From NCBI RefSeq assembly GCF_009671205.1, contig NZ_CP045309.1, positions 2,480,001-2,544,000 of the forward strand: 64,000 nucleotides of DNA, in the 5' to 3' direction. The translations under genes and the position numbers were made by a program. The notes under the pieces were generated by a model, which was not told the origin of the DNA, searched no databases, and saw nothing but the letters and a program-made list of their open reading frames with translations. This stretch comes from Micromonospora terminaliae (GTDB lineage Bacteria; Actinomycetota; Actinomycetes; Mycobacteriales; Micromonosporaceae). Positions 16,736 to 24,194 of the stretch are shown here, in pieces; positions within the stretch are counted from its first letter, which is position 1, and each line of letters opens with the position of its first letter.

Positions 16736-16902
16736 CCAGGCGCCGCCAAACGAGATCAGCGCCTGACCAGGCGCAGGCGCAATCAGCGACCGACCAGGCT
16801 CCGCCGGCGAAGTCAGCGAATGCCCAGGCGCCGCCGGGCGAAATCAGCGCCTGACCGGGCGCCGTCTGGGAGGGTCAGCGCCGGACCGGCGCCGCCGGGT
16901 CA
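16721..16902. repeat. six tandem 29-31-bp imperfect repeats, each a short hairpin
   Basis: Units start near 16721, 16752, 16781, 16811, 16842 and 16872. Each contains a variant of ATCAGCGCCTGACCAGGCG followed by CCGCC-type spacer bases. The core GCGCCTG-AC-CAGGCGC is self-complementary, so each unit can form a hairpin. The array starts in the last codons of hsp20 and ends inside the C-terminal codons of the convergent WYL gene. It may act as a bidirectional terminator or RNA stabiliser. Confidence 0.8.
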
Positions 16903-17948
16903 GCCCGCGGCGTCAGGGGACAGGGCCGAGCGGGGGTGGCCGGGGGACCGGCCGCCCCCGCCGGCGCATCCGGGGCGCCCGGGTAGAGCCGCGCCATCGC
17001 GTGCGCCGTGGCGGCGAGGCGCTCGCGCAGCTCGGCCGGCTCCAGCACTTCCACTTCCGCGCCGAGTTTGAGCAGCTCGGTGTGGGCGTGTCTCACCGAC
17101 TCGATGGGCACGGTGGTCTCCAGCCAGCCGTCCGGGCCGGGCTCGCCCGCCGCCGCCCGGGCGCCCCGGCTCATCTCCGGCGGGAAGACGTACGGCATGA
17201 ACTCCAGCGCCGCCACGGTCAGCCGGATCCGGGCGTGGTCGCGGTAGACGTCCCGCTCGTAGCGCTCGGTCCACTCCCGCCAGTAGTCGGCCAGGTCGAA
17301 GTCGGCGGGCCGCTCGTGGCGCTCGTCGGAAACCGCCACGTCGAGGACGGCGCCGACCCGGTAGGTGCGTACCTGGTCGTCGCAGCGGGCCACCAGATAC
17401 CACCGGCCCGCCTTGAGCACCACACCCAGCGGGGCGACCGTCCGGGTCACCTCGCGCGGCGCGCGCCAGCGCCGGTAGCGCATCTCCACGAGCCGGTCCT
17501 CCCACACGGCCCGGGCGAGCGCGGTCAGGTGCGGGGTGGGTTCGGGGTGCCGGAACCAGCCGGGGGCGTCCAGGTGGAACCGCTGCCGGGCCCGGCCGCC
17601 CCGGTCGGCCAGCTCGCCGGGGAGCGCGGCGAGCACCTTCAGCTCGGCGGCCGCCACCACCGGCCCGAGCCCCAGGTCGGCGGCGGGGCCGGGCATCCCG
17701 GCCAGGAACAGCGCCTCGGCCTCCGGCGCGGTCAGCCCGGTCAGCCGGGTCCGGTAGCCCTCCAGCAGCTGGTAGCCACCGGCCGGGCCGCGGTCGGCGT
17801 ACACGGGAACGCCGGCGGCGCCGAGCGACTCGACGTCCCGGTAGACGGTCCGGACCGACACCTCCAGGGCGTCGGCGAGCTCCTGGGCGGTCATCCGGCC
17901 GCGTGTCTGCAGGAGCAGCAGCAGGGAGACCAGGCGGCTGGCACGCAC
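16875..17948 (-). CDS. WYL-domain transcriptional regulator with DeoR-type HTH
   Basis: 357 residues from GTG at 17948. An N-terminal helix-turn-helix (residues 1-55, LADALEVSVRTVYRDVESL) precedes the WYL sensor domain, whose name motif is visible in GRWYLVARCDDQVRTYRVG around residue 190, and a C-terminal WCX region ending near RLYPG. WYL domains bind nucleic acids or nucleotides and control stress and DNA-damage genes. The last 30 residues are Pro/Ala/Arg-rich and are partly encoded by the hairpin-repeat array, which suggests the tail is not conserved. Confidence 0.88.
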   Translation of the reverse strand: MRASRLVSLLLLLQTRGRMTAQELADALEVSVRTVYRDVESLGAAGVPVYADRGPAGGYQLLEGYRTRLTGLTAPEAEALFLAGMPGPAADLGLGPVVAAAELKVLAALPGELADRGGRARQRFHLDAPGWFRHPEPTPHLTALARAVWEDRLVEMRYRRWRAPREVTRTVAPLGVVLKAGRWYLVARCDDQVRTYRVGAVLDVAVSDERHERPADFDLADYWREWTERYERDVYRDHARIRLTVAALEFMPYVFPPEMSRGARAAAGEPGPDGWLETTVPIESVRHAHTELLKLGAEVEVLEPAELRERLAATAHAMARLYPGAPDAPAGAAGPPATPARPCPLTPRADPAAPVRR

Positions 17949-18157
17949 GTCGTGACGGTATCCCGGGCCGGAGATCCACCGACGGCCCGGCCGGGTCGCC
18001 TGCGTCGGCCGGCACGAGCGATCCGCGACGACGCGGCCGGGCGCAGCGGCCCCCGACCACCGCCCCGCCGGCCGCGGTCCGGCTGTGGAGGAGACGGCGT
18101 GAGATCGTCGGGCGCGCCTCGTCGCGAATCACCCGGTCGGCTGAGAGCCTTTCTCAC

Positions 18158-19150
18158 ATGCTGCGTCCCGAGGTGCTGCCCCGCGGGTCGACCCCGGCCG
18201 CCCTGGGCGGCGGGCCGACCGACTTCACCGAGGCGTGGCTGCGCAACCGGCGGCTGTCCGAGCACACCCGCGACGCGTACCGGCGGGACGTCACGGGCTG
18301 GCTCAGCTGGTGCGCCGGCCGGGAGCTGGACCCGCTGCGGGCGAGCTTCCTCGACGTCAACGCCTACGGGCGGGAACTGGAGGCCACGCCGTCGGGGCGT
18401 GGCGGGCGGCCGCTGACCCCGGCCACCGTGGCCCGCCGCCTGTCCGCCCTGTCGAGCTGGTACGACTTCCTGGTCAAGCTGCGCGCCGTGGAGGCCAACC
18501 CGGTCGCCGCCGCGGACCGTCCCCGGGTGGACCGGGACCACTCCGCCACGGTCGGGCTCACCCCGGACGAGGTGGACGCGCTGCTCGCCGCCGCCGACGC
18601 GGACACCGGCGCGACCGCCACCCGCAACCGGGCCGCCATCGCCCTGCTGGCCGACCTGGGGCTGCGGGTCGGCGAACTGGTCTCGCTGGACCTCGCCGAC
18701 CTCGGCGCCGAGCGCGGGCACCGCAGCGTGCGGTTCGTCGGCAAGGGCGGCAAGGCGCGTCGCCGGGCGCTCACCCCCGGCACCGCGTACGCGATCGACG
18801 CCTACCTGGCGGCGCGCGCCGCCGCCGAGGGGGTGAGCGTGGCGGAGCTCAGCGGTCCGCTGCTGGTCACCGCGACCGGCGGGCGGCTGGACCGGCACGC
18901 GGTGTTCCGGCTGGTGCGCCGGCTCGCGCAGGCCGCCGGGATCCCCGCCTGGGCGAAGCTGTCCCCCCATTCGCTGCGGCACGCGTTCGCCACCACGGCC
19001 CGCGCCGAGGGGGTGCCGCTGGAGGACGTGCAGGACGCCATGGGGCACGCCGACCCGCGGACCACCCGCCGCTACGACCGGGACCGCCACAACCTGGACC
19101 GGGACCCGGCGTACGCGATCTGGGCGGCGCGCGCCCGTCGGCGCGGATAG
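18158..19150 (+). CDS. solitary tyrosine recombinase, Xer-like
   Basis: 330 residues from ATG at 18158. A SAM-like core-binding domain (about 20-115) precedes a full catalytic domain: R170 (LGLRVGEL), K196 (GKGGK), H271 and R274 (HSLRH), H297 (GHADP) and nucleophile Y306 (RRYDR). All residues are intact, so it should be active. No tRNA, att repeat or phage gene lies near it, so I do not call it a prophage integrase. It is divergent from the WYL regulator. Its DNA target is unknown. Confidence 0.88.
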   Translation: MLRPEVLPRGSTPAALGGGPTDFTEAWLRNRRLSEHTRDAYRRDVTGWLSWCAGRELDPLRASFLDVNAYGRELEATPSGRGGRPLTPATVARRLSALSSWYDFLVKLRAVEANPVAAADRPRVDRDHSATVGLTPDEVDALLAAADADTGATATRNRAAIALLADLGLRVGELVSLDLADLGAERGHRSVRFVGKGGKARRRALTPGTAYAIDAYLAARAAAEGVSVAELSGPLLVTATGGRLDRHAVFRLVRRLAQAAGIPAWAKLSPHSLRHAFATTARAEGVPLEDVQDAMGHADPRTTRRYDRDRHNLDRDPAYAIWAARARRRG

Positions 19151-19158
19151 TCCCTTGA

Positions 19159-19178
19159 CGGAGTGAGTACTCACTCCG
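19159..19178. promoter_or_regulatory. perfect 20-bp TetR operator
   Basis: CGGAGTGAGTACTCACTCCG is a perfect palindrome lying 13 bases before the TetR start. The bases TTGACG (19155-19160), usable as a -35, run into it. The regulator therefore most likely represses its own operon. Confidence 0.85.
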
Positions 19179-19191
19179 CATCCTGGTCGGC

Positions 19192-19833
19192 ATGACCGAT
19201 TCGCAGCGACCCCGCCGTCGCGCGCCCGGCATGAGCCCCGACGAGCGCCGGGCGATGATCGTGCAGGCTGCGCTGCCCCTGCTCACCACGCGCGGGGCGG
19301 CGGTCACCACCGCCCAGGTGGCGCGCGCCGCCGGCATCGGCGAGGCGACCGTCTTCCGCGCCTTCCCCGACAAGGATTCCCTGCTCGACGCCGCCGTCGC
19401 CGAGGCGTTGCGCCCCGACACCGTGCTCGCCGAGCTGGCCGCGATCCCGCTGGACCAGCCGCTGGCCGACCGGCTCACCGAGGCCGCCGGGGCGCTGCTG
19501 GCCCACCTGGACCGGCTGGGCGCGGTGCTCGCCGTCGCCCACACCGCCGGCCGCCCCGGCCGGGGCCGGCGAACCACGAGCGGGGACCACCCGCCGCCCG
19601 ACGGCACCGGGCGGCGTGAGTCCGCGGACGCCACCCGGACCGCGGTCGCCGCGTTGTTCGCCCCGGAAGCGGACCGGCTGCGGCTGCCGGCCGACCGGCT
19701 GGCCGCCCTGTTCCTCGCCGTCCTGCTGCCCGGCCGACCACCGCTCGCGGACGACCGGCCGACCCCGGCCGAGCTGGTCGACCTGTTCCTGCACGGCGCG
19801 CTCGCGCCGCCCACCCCCGAGGAGAGCGCATGA
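19192..19833 (+). CDS. TetR-family repressor
   Basis: 213 residues. The DNA-binding domain covers about residues 17-65, with VTTAQVARAAGIGEATVFRAFPDKDSLLDAA as the helix-turn-helix followed by the usual F-x-x-K element. The C-terminal ligand domain has an extended polar loop (GRRTTSGDHPPPDG). A perfect palindrome stands directly upstream. Its last four bases overlap the start of the VOC gene (ATGA), so the two are one autoregulated operon and the ligand may be a substrate of the VOC protein. Confidence 0.88.
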   Translation: MTDSQRPRRRAPGMSPDERRAMIVQAALPLLTTRGAAVTTAQVARAAGIGEATVFRAFPDKDSLLDAAVAEALRPDTVLAELAAIPLDQPLADRLTEAAGALLAHLDRLGAVLAVAHTAGRPGRGRRTTSGDHPPPDGTGRRESADATRTAVAALFAPEADRLRLPADRLAALFLAVLLPGRPPLADDRPTPAELVDLFLHGALAPPTPEESA

Positions 19834-20204
19834 CCGTCACCCTCAACCACACCATCGTCCCGGCCCGCGACCACCATGCCGCCGCCCGGTTCTTCGCCGA
19901 GGTGATGGGCCTGCCGGTGCTGGCGCCCGCGGGCCGGCACGGCCACTTCGCCCCGGTGCGGATCAACGACCAGCTCACCCTGGACTTCATGAGCGTGCCC
20001 GCGCCGGAGGGGCATCACCTGGCCTTCGACGTCGACCCGGCCACCTTCGACGCGATCCTGGCGCGGCTGCGGACCGCCGGCGTGCCGTACGGCAGCGAGC
20101 CGGGGGCGCCGGACAACGGCCGGACCGACCACCCCCTGTGCGCCCGGGGACTGTTCTTCCGCGACGACGCCGGCAACCTGTTCGAGGTGATGTCACCGGC
20201 CTGA
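19830..20204 (+). CDS. VOC-family (glyoxalase/bleomycin-resistance fold) protein
   Basis: 124 residues with the two beta-alpha-beta-beta-beta modules of the vicinal oxygen chelate fold: NHTIVPARDHHAAARFFAEVMGL at the start and LFFRDDAGNLFEVM at the end. His near the N-terminus and Glu near the C-terminus are placed as metal ligands. Members are lyases, dioxygenases or drug-binding proteins. Overlap with the TetR gene suggests a role in detoxification of the TetR ligand. Confidence 0.85.
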   Translation: MTVTLNHTIVPARDHHAAARFFAEVMGLPVLAPAGRHGHFAPVRINDQLTLDFMSVPAPEGHHLAFDVDPATFDAILARLRTAGVPYGSEPGAPDNGRTDHPLCARGLFFRDDAGNLFEVMSPA

Positions 20205-20233
20205 CCGTCGTACCCCGCCCGTAGGGTGCCGGG

Positions 20234-21079
20234 ATGCGGCACGGTCTGGAGATCTCCTGCGGCGGCGCCTCGGTGACGGTGGCCGATCTCGTCGCGCTCG
20301 GTTCGCTGGCCGAGCGAGCCGGCTGGGACGGGGTGTTCCTGGAGGACTACCTCATCCACCACTCCGGCGACGACCCGCCGACCTGGGATCCCTGGCTGGT
20401 GCTGGCGGCGGTGGCCGGCCGCACCGACCGGGTCCGCCTGGGCACCACGGTGACCGCGCTGCCCCGGCGCCGCCCGGCCAAGCTGGCCCGCGAGGTGCTC
20501 ACCCTCGACCACCTCTCCGGCGGCCGGGCCGGGGTCGCGGTGGGTGTCGGTGACCCGGCCGACCGGGGGCTCGCCGCGTTCGGGGAGCCGACCGACGTGA
20601 AGACCCGCGCCGCGATGCTCGACGAGGGCCTCGACCTGCTGGTCGGGCTGCTCGGCGGCGAGCGGGTCACGCATCGGGGCACGCACTACCGGGCCGATGC
20701 CGTGGCGCTGCGGCCCGCGCCGGTGCAGTCGCCGCGGGTGCCGGTGTGGGTCGGTGGCAGCCTGCAGGCCAGATCCGTGCTGCGGCGGGCGGCCCGGGCG
20801 GACGGCATCGTGCCCTACAAGCTTACCGACACGGCCGGCTGGTCCGACGTCACTCCCGACGAGGTGTGCGAGCTGGTCGCCGCGCTGCCGGCGGTGCGCG
20901 CCGACGGGCAGCCGTTCGACGTGGCGATCGGTGGCCGGCGGCGGCGGCTCGATGAGCGGGCCGAGCGGGCCTACCTGGGGGAGCTGGCCGCGGCCGGCGC
21001 GACGTGGTGGCTGGAGTACGTCCCGGCCGGCGACCCGGCCGAGATGCGGGCCGCGGTCGCCCGGGGGCCCCTGCGCTGA
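20234..21079 (+). CDS. LLM-class F420/FMN-dependent oxidoreductase
   Basis: 281 residues with the TIM-barrel of luciferase-like monooxygenases: GSLAERAGWDGVFLEDYL at the start, VRLGTTVTALPRRRPAKLAREVLTLDHLSGG in the middle and VPVWVGGS later. In actinomycetes such enzymes commonly use F420. The gene follows the TetR-VOC operon by 30 bases on the same strand and may be read through from it. The substrate is unknown. Confidence 0.85.
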   Translation: MRHGLEISCGGASVTVADLVALGSLAERAGWDGVFLEDYLIHHSGDDPPTWDPWLVLAAVAGRTDRVRLGTTVTALPRRRPAKLAREVLTLDHLSGGRAGVAVGVGDPADRGLAAFGEPTDVKTRAAMLDEGLDLLVGLLGGERVTHRGTHYRADAVALRPAPVQSPRVPVWVGGSLQARSVLRRAARADGIVPYKLTDTAGWSDVTPDEVCELVAALPAVRADGQPFDVAIGGRRRRLDERAERAYLGELAAAGATWWLEYVPAGDPAEMRAAVARGPLR

Positions 21080-21083
21080 CCGT

Positions 21084-21485
21084 TCAGCGCCCGCGCGACG
21101 GCCGCTGGCGGGCGTCGTAGTCCTGCCGGGCCTGCTCGACCCGGTCGAGGTTGCCGGCCGACCACTGTGCCAGGTGGGCGAAGATCGGGGCCAGGCTGCG
21201 CCCCAGCTCGGTGATCTCGTATTCCACCCGGGGCGGGACCTCGGCGTGGTAGGTGCGCCGCACGAGGCCGTCGCGTTCGAGCTGCCGCAGCCGCTGGGTG
21301 AGCACCTTCGGGGTGATGATGACGAGCCGCCGTTCCAGCTCGACGAAGCGCTGCCGGCCGTACTCGTGCAGGGCCCAGAGGATCGGCGTGGTCCAGCGGC
21401 TGAACACGAGGTCGACCACCGGGGCGATCGGGCAGGCCTGCTCCGGGTCACCGTCCAGCCCGGAGCGCCAGGTGGTGCTGGTCAC
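21084..21485 (-). CDS. HxlR-family transcriptional regulator
   Basis: 133 residues from GTG at 21485 with GGGAGG four bases upstream. The HxlR winged helix is clear: CPIAPVVDLVFSRWTTPIL with the conserved N-terminal Cys (C18), then FVELERRLVIITPKVLTQRLRQLERDGLV and PPRVEYEITELG. In related regulators the Cys senses electrophiles or oxidants. It diverges from an NAD(P)H-binding protein gene, which is its likely target. Confidence 0.9.
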   Translation of the reverse strand: MTSTTWRSGLDGDPEQACPIAPVVDLVFSRWTTPILWALHEYGRQRFVELERRLVIITPKVLTQRLRQLERDGLVRRTYHAEVPPRVEYEITELGRSLAPIFAHLAQWSAGNLDRVEQARQDYDARQRPSRGR

Positions 21486-21513
21486 AAATCCTCCCGACGC
21501 CGTTACTTTCCTC

Positions 21514-21523
21514 TAGGTACCTA
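21514..21523. promoter_or_regulatory. TAGGTACCTA palindrome in the HxlR divergon
   Basis: A perfect 10-base palindrome lies in a markedly AT-rich 93-base gap between the divergent HxlR and SDR-like genes, flanked by TACT (21504) and CTATA. It is the likely HxlR operator and would cover both promoters. Confidence 0.6.
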
Positions 21524-21576
21524 CTATACGCAGGCGATTAGCGTGCTCCACATCGCACATTCGAGAGGGGCACATC

Positions 21577-22404
21577 ATGATCGTGGTTACCGGGGCGACG
21601 GGAAACGTGGGACGTCCGCTCGTACGGGCGCTGGCCGAGGTGGGCGAGGAGGTGACGGCGGTGTCCCGGCGCGTCTCGGCGGCGGAGCTGCCGTCCGGCG
21701 TCCGGGCGGTCCGCGCCGACCTGGCCGACCCGACCGGGCTGAAGGCGGCGGTCGACGGCGGCGAGGCGCTGTTCCTGCTGTTCACCGGCGAGCAGTTGGC
21801 CGGTGGCGCGGACGCGGGCGCCATCCTCGACGTCGCGCGGCAGGGGGGCGTCCGCCGGGTGGTCCTGCTGTCCTCGCAGGGCGTGGCGACGAAGCGCCAT
21901 CCACCGGGGCAGGAGGAGGCGGTCCGTGCGTCCGGGCTGGAGTGGACGGTGCTGCGGCCGGGTGGCTTCCACTCCAACGCCCTCGCCTGGGCGCCCGGGG
22001 TGCGCTCCGGGCGGGTGGTGCACGCGCCCTTCGGCGACGTGGCGCTGCCCAGCGTCGGCCCGGCCGACATCGCCGAGGTGGCGGCGCTGGCGCTGCGCGA
22101 CGGGCGCCACGCCGGCGGCACCTACGAGCTGACGGGGCCGGCGGCGGTGTCGCCGCGGGAGCGTACGGCGGCGCTGGCGGCGGCGCTCGGCGAGCCGGTC
22201 CGGTTCGTCGAGCAGACCCCGCAGCAGGCGCGGGAGCAGATGCTGGCGTTCATGCCGGAGCCGGTGGTGGCGGCGACCCTGAGCATCCTGGGCACGCCGT
22301 CGCCGGCCGAGCAGCGGGTCAGCCCGGACGTCGCGCGGCTGCTCGGCCGGGCGCCGCGCAGCTTCGCCGACTGGGCGGCGCGGCACGCCGCCGACTTCCG
22401 CTGA
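21577..22404 (+). CDS. NmrA-like NAD(P)H-binding (atypical SDR) protein
   Basis: 275 residues. It starts with the Rossmann glycine motif VTGATGNVGRPLVRAL, followed by VRADLADPTGLKAAVDG and LLSSQGV as in NAD(P)-binding redox sensors and QorB/NmrA relatives. There is no Tyr-x-x-x-Lys pair, which fits the atypical group. The divergent HxlR gene suggests induction by electrophiles or oxidative stress, as for quinone-responsive HxlR pairs; that role is an inference. Confidence 0.85.
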   Translation: MIVVTGATGNVGRPLVRALAEVGEEVTAVSRRVSAAELPSGVRAVRADLADPTGLKAAVDGGEALFLLFTGEQLAGGADAGAILDVARQGGVRRVVLLSSQGVATKRHPPGQEEAVRASGLEWTVLRPGGFHSNALAWAPGVRSGRVVHAPFGDVALPSVGPADIAEVAALALRDGRHAGGTYELTGPAAVSPRERTAALAAALGEPVRFVEQTPQQAREQMLAFMPEPVVAATLSILGTPSPAEQRVSPDVARLLGRAPRSFADWAARHAADFR

Positions 22405-22412
22405 CGGAACCC

Positions 22413-22444
22413 GCCGGCCCGCCGGGCAGCCCGGGCGGGCCGGC
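22413..22444. terminator. 11-bp stem hairpin between convergent genes
   Basis: GCCGGCCCGCC (22413-22423) pairs perfectly with GGCGGGCCGGC (22434-22444). It lies between the rightward NmrA-like gene and the leftward VOC gene ending at 22453, so it can terminate both. Confidence 0.7.
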
Positions 22445-22452
22445 GAGGGTCG

Positions 22453-22824
22453 TCAGCCCTGCGGCCGGGGGCAGAGGCAGAACGGCTGGCCGATCGGGTC
22501 GAGCAGCACGGTCCACCGTTCCCCGCCCGGCTGGAACTCGGGCCGGGTGGCACCAGCGGCCACGAGATCCTTCTCGGCCAGGGTCACGTCGTCGACGTAG
22601 AGGTCGAGGTGGTAGCGCTTGCCGGCGGTCTCGTCCGGCCAGGCCGGGGGCGCGTACCCGGGCACCAGGCCGAAGCCGATCGACGTGCCGTCCTTGCTGA
22701 TCATCGCGTATTCGGCCTGGCTGTGTGTGACCTCCCAGCCGAGGGCGCGGGAGTAGAACGCGGCGTGGGCGGCCGGGTCGGAGCTGTCGAGGTTGACCAT
22801 GGCGAGGTCGGCGTTCACTGTCAT
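22453..22824 (-). CDS. VOC-family protein
   Basis: 123 residues from ATG at 22824; an upstream frame to 22854 adds only ten unconserved residues. The VOC pattern is clear: ADLAMVNLDSSDPAAHAAFYSRALGWEV, then YHLDLYVDDVTLAEKDLVAAGA and WTVLLDPIGQPFCLCP. The last motif is the one seen in the PhnB-like, antibiotic-resistance branch. The ligand is unknown. Single-gene unit. Confidence 0.82.
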   Translation of the reverse strand: MTVNADLAMVNLDSSDPAAHAAFYSRALGWEVTHSQAEYAMISKDGTSIGFGLVPGYAPPAWPDETAGKRYHLDLYVDDVTLAEKDLVAAGATRPEFQPGGERWTVLLDPIGQPFCLCPRPQG

Positions 22825-22933
22825 GCCGGCCAGTCTGCCGACGGTACCTGCCACCTTCTGTCAGGATCAGCCGGCGGATCACAGCGGCACAAGTGCCTGC
22901 GGTACGGCCCGCCAGTCTCTACCGTCGGTGGTG

Positions 22934-23395
22934 ATGGGCAGGGAGCGGGCGGGGAGCCGGCCGGCCCGGCGCCGCCGCCGGCCGGTACGCGCCGGTGTGC
23001 TGGTCGCCGTCCTCGGGCTGGGCACGTGCCTGGTCGGGGTGGCCGGGCTCGGGGTCTGGAACGTGCAGGTGGTGCTCCAGGCCAACGGCCCGGTCCGGGA
23101 CACCGCCGACGCGTTCTTCCGCGAGGTCGCCGCCGGGGAGACCGACCAGGCGTACGACAAGCTGTGCCGCGAGGCGCGCGGGAAGTGGAGCCAGGTCGGC
23201 TTCGGCAGCTGGGTGCGCACCCCGCCGCAGGTCAGCGGCTACGAGATCGTCGACGTGGCGGTGCAGACCCGCGGTGGCCGGCCGCGCGGCACGGTGACGG
23301 TGCGCCTGACCCGCGACGGCGGCGGCAGCGAGGAACGGGAACTGCCGATCGTGCAGGAGGACGGGAAGTGGCGGGTGTGCGGCGACCCGTTCTGA
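22934..23395 (+). CDS. small membrane-anchored protein with a DUF4878-like domain
   Basis: 153 residues. The ATG at 22934 follows two in-frame GTGs. A very basic N-terminus (RPARRRRRPVR) leads into one membrane helix (about 23-45), then an extracytoplasmic alpha+beta domain with ADAFFREVAAGETDQAYDKLC, resembling DUF4878 or other NTF2-like secreted domains, and the closing EDGKWRVCGDPF. Two Cys residues may form a disulfide. The role is unknown. Confidence 0.7.
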   Translation: MGRERAGSRPARRRRRPVRAGVLVAVLGLGTCLVGVAGLGVWNVQVVLQANGPVRDTADAFFREVAAGETDQAYDKLCREARGKWSQVGFGSWVRTPPQVSGYEIVDVAVQTRGGRPRGTVTVRLTRDGGGSEERELPIVQEDGKWRVCGDPF

Positions 23396-23413
23396 CCCCC
23401 TGGGGGACCGGCG

Positions 23414-24133
23414 TCAGGCGCGTGGGCCGAGGTCGCCGGAGCGGTAGTGGCGCCGGCACAGCACCTGGTAGCGCACGTCGGCGGTGTCCACGGTGTCGCC
23501 GATGACGACCTGCTCGCCCTCGCGCACGACCCGCCCCTCGACGACCCGGGCGTTGAGCTGCCCCTCGCGGCCGCACCAGCACAGCACCTCGACCTGGATG
23601 CGGGCCACCTCGTCGGCGAGTTCGAACAGCCGCTGCGCGGCGGGGAACAGGCAGGAGCGGAAGTCGGTGGCCAGGCCGAAGGCGTACACGTCGACGTCGA
23701 AGTTGTCCACCAGGTCGGCCATCTGCTCGATGTGGTCCAGGTTGTAGAAGGACGCCTCGTCGCAGATCAGGTAGTCGACGCGGACCCCCTCGGCCCAGGC
23801 GTCGCGCACCAGGTCGCGCAGGTCCAGCTCGTCGGTCACCTCGACGGCCGAGTGCGCGAGCCCGATGCGGGTGGTGACCTGCGGGCCGAGGGAGCGGTCG
23901 ATGCGCGTGGTGACCAGGCCGCGGCGGCCCTGCCGGGCGTGGTTGTAGTTCATCTGCAGGGCCATCGTGGACTTGCCGCAGTCCATCGGGCCCCAGAAGA
24001 ACTTCAGCGCGGCGGCGTGCAGCGGCCGGCCGTCGACGGCGCGCGCGGCGGCGCAGCCGCCGGCACGGTCGTCGCCGGGGCCCGGGAGTGGGAGGGCCAG
24101 GCAGATCGGGGCGGCAGCGGCGTCGTCGGTCAC
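23414..24133 (-). CDS. tdk: thymidine kinase, type II
   Basis: 239 residues. It phosphorylates thymidine with ATP in the pyrimidine salvage pathway. The Walker A GPMDCGKST lies at residues 48-56, the Walker B ICDEAS near 124-129 and the lasso YQVLC..H carries part of the zinc site together with CWCGREG. The start is GTG at 24133, giving about 40 Ala-rich residues before the first strand; family members usually begin close to the strand, and no later ATG or GTG in this stretch offers a good alternative, so the extension may be real. Confidence 0.92.
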   Translation of the reverse strand: MTDDAAAAPICLALPLPGPGDDRAGGCAAARAVDGRPLHAAALKFFWGPMDCGKSTMALQMNYNHARQGRRGLVTTRIDRSLGPQVTTRIGLAHSAVEVTDELDLRDLVRDAWAEGVRVDYLICDEASFYNLDHIEQMADLVDNFDVDVYAFGLATDFRSCLFPAAQRLFELADEVARIQVEVLCWCGREGQLNARVVEGRVVREGEQVVIGDTVDTADVRYQVLCRRHYRSGDLGPRA

Positions 24134-24194
24134 GTCGGGGCAGCCTAGCCCATCGACGCGGAAGGATCTTGCCCGCGCGGACGTCCGGCAGGCC

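Noticed and set aside
16721..16902. Repeat array as a CRISPR
   Set aside because: Units are contiguous, with no unique spacers of constant length, and there is no cas gene.
17903..18157. Longer start for the tyrosine recombinase at 18158
   Set aside because: The added residues are Gly/Arg/Ser/Pro-rich, overlap the divergent WYL start and have no counterpart in Xer proteins.
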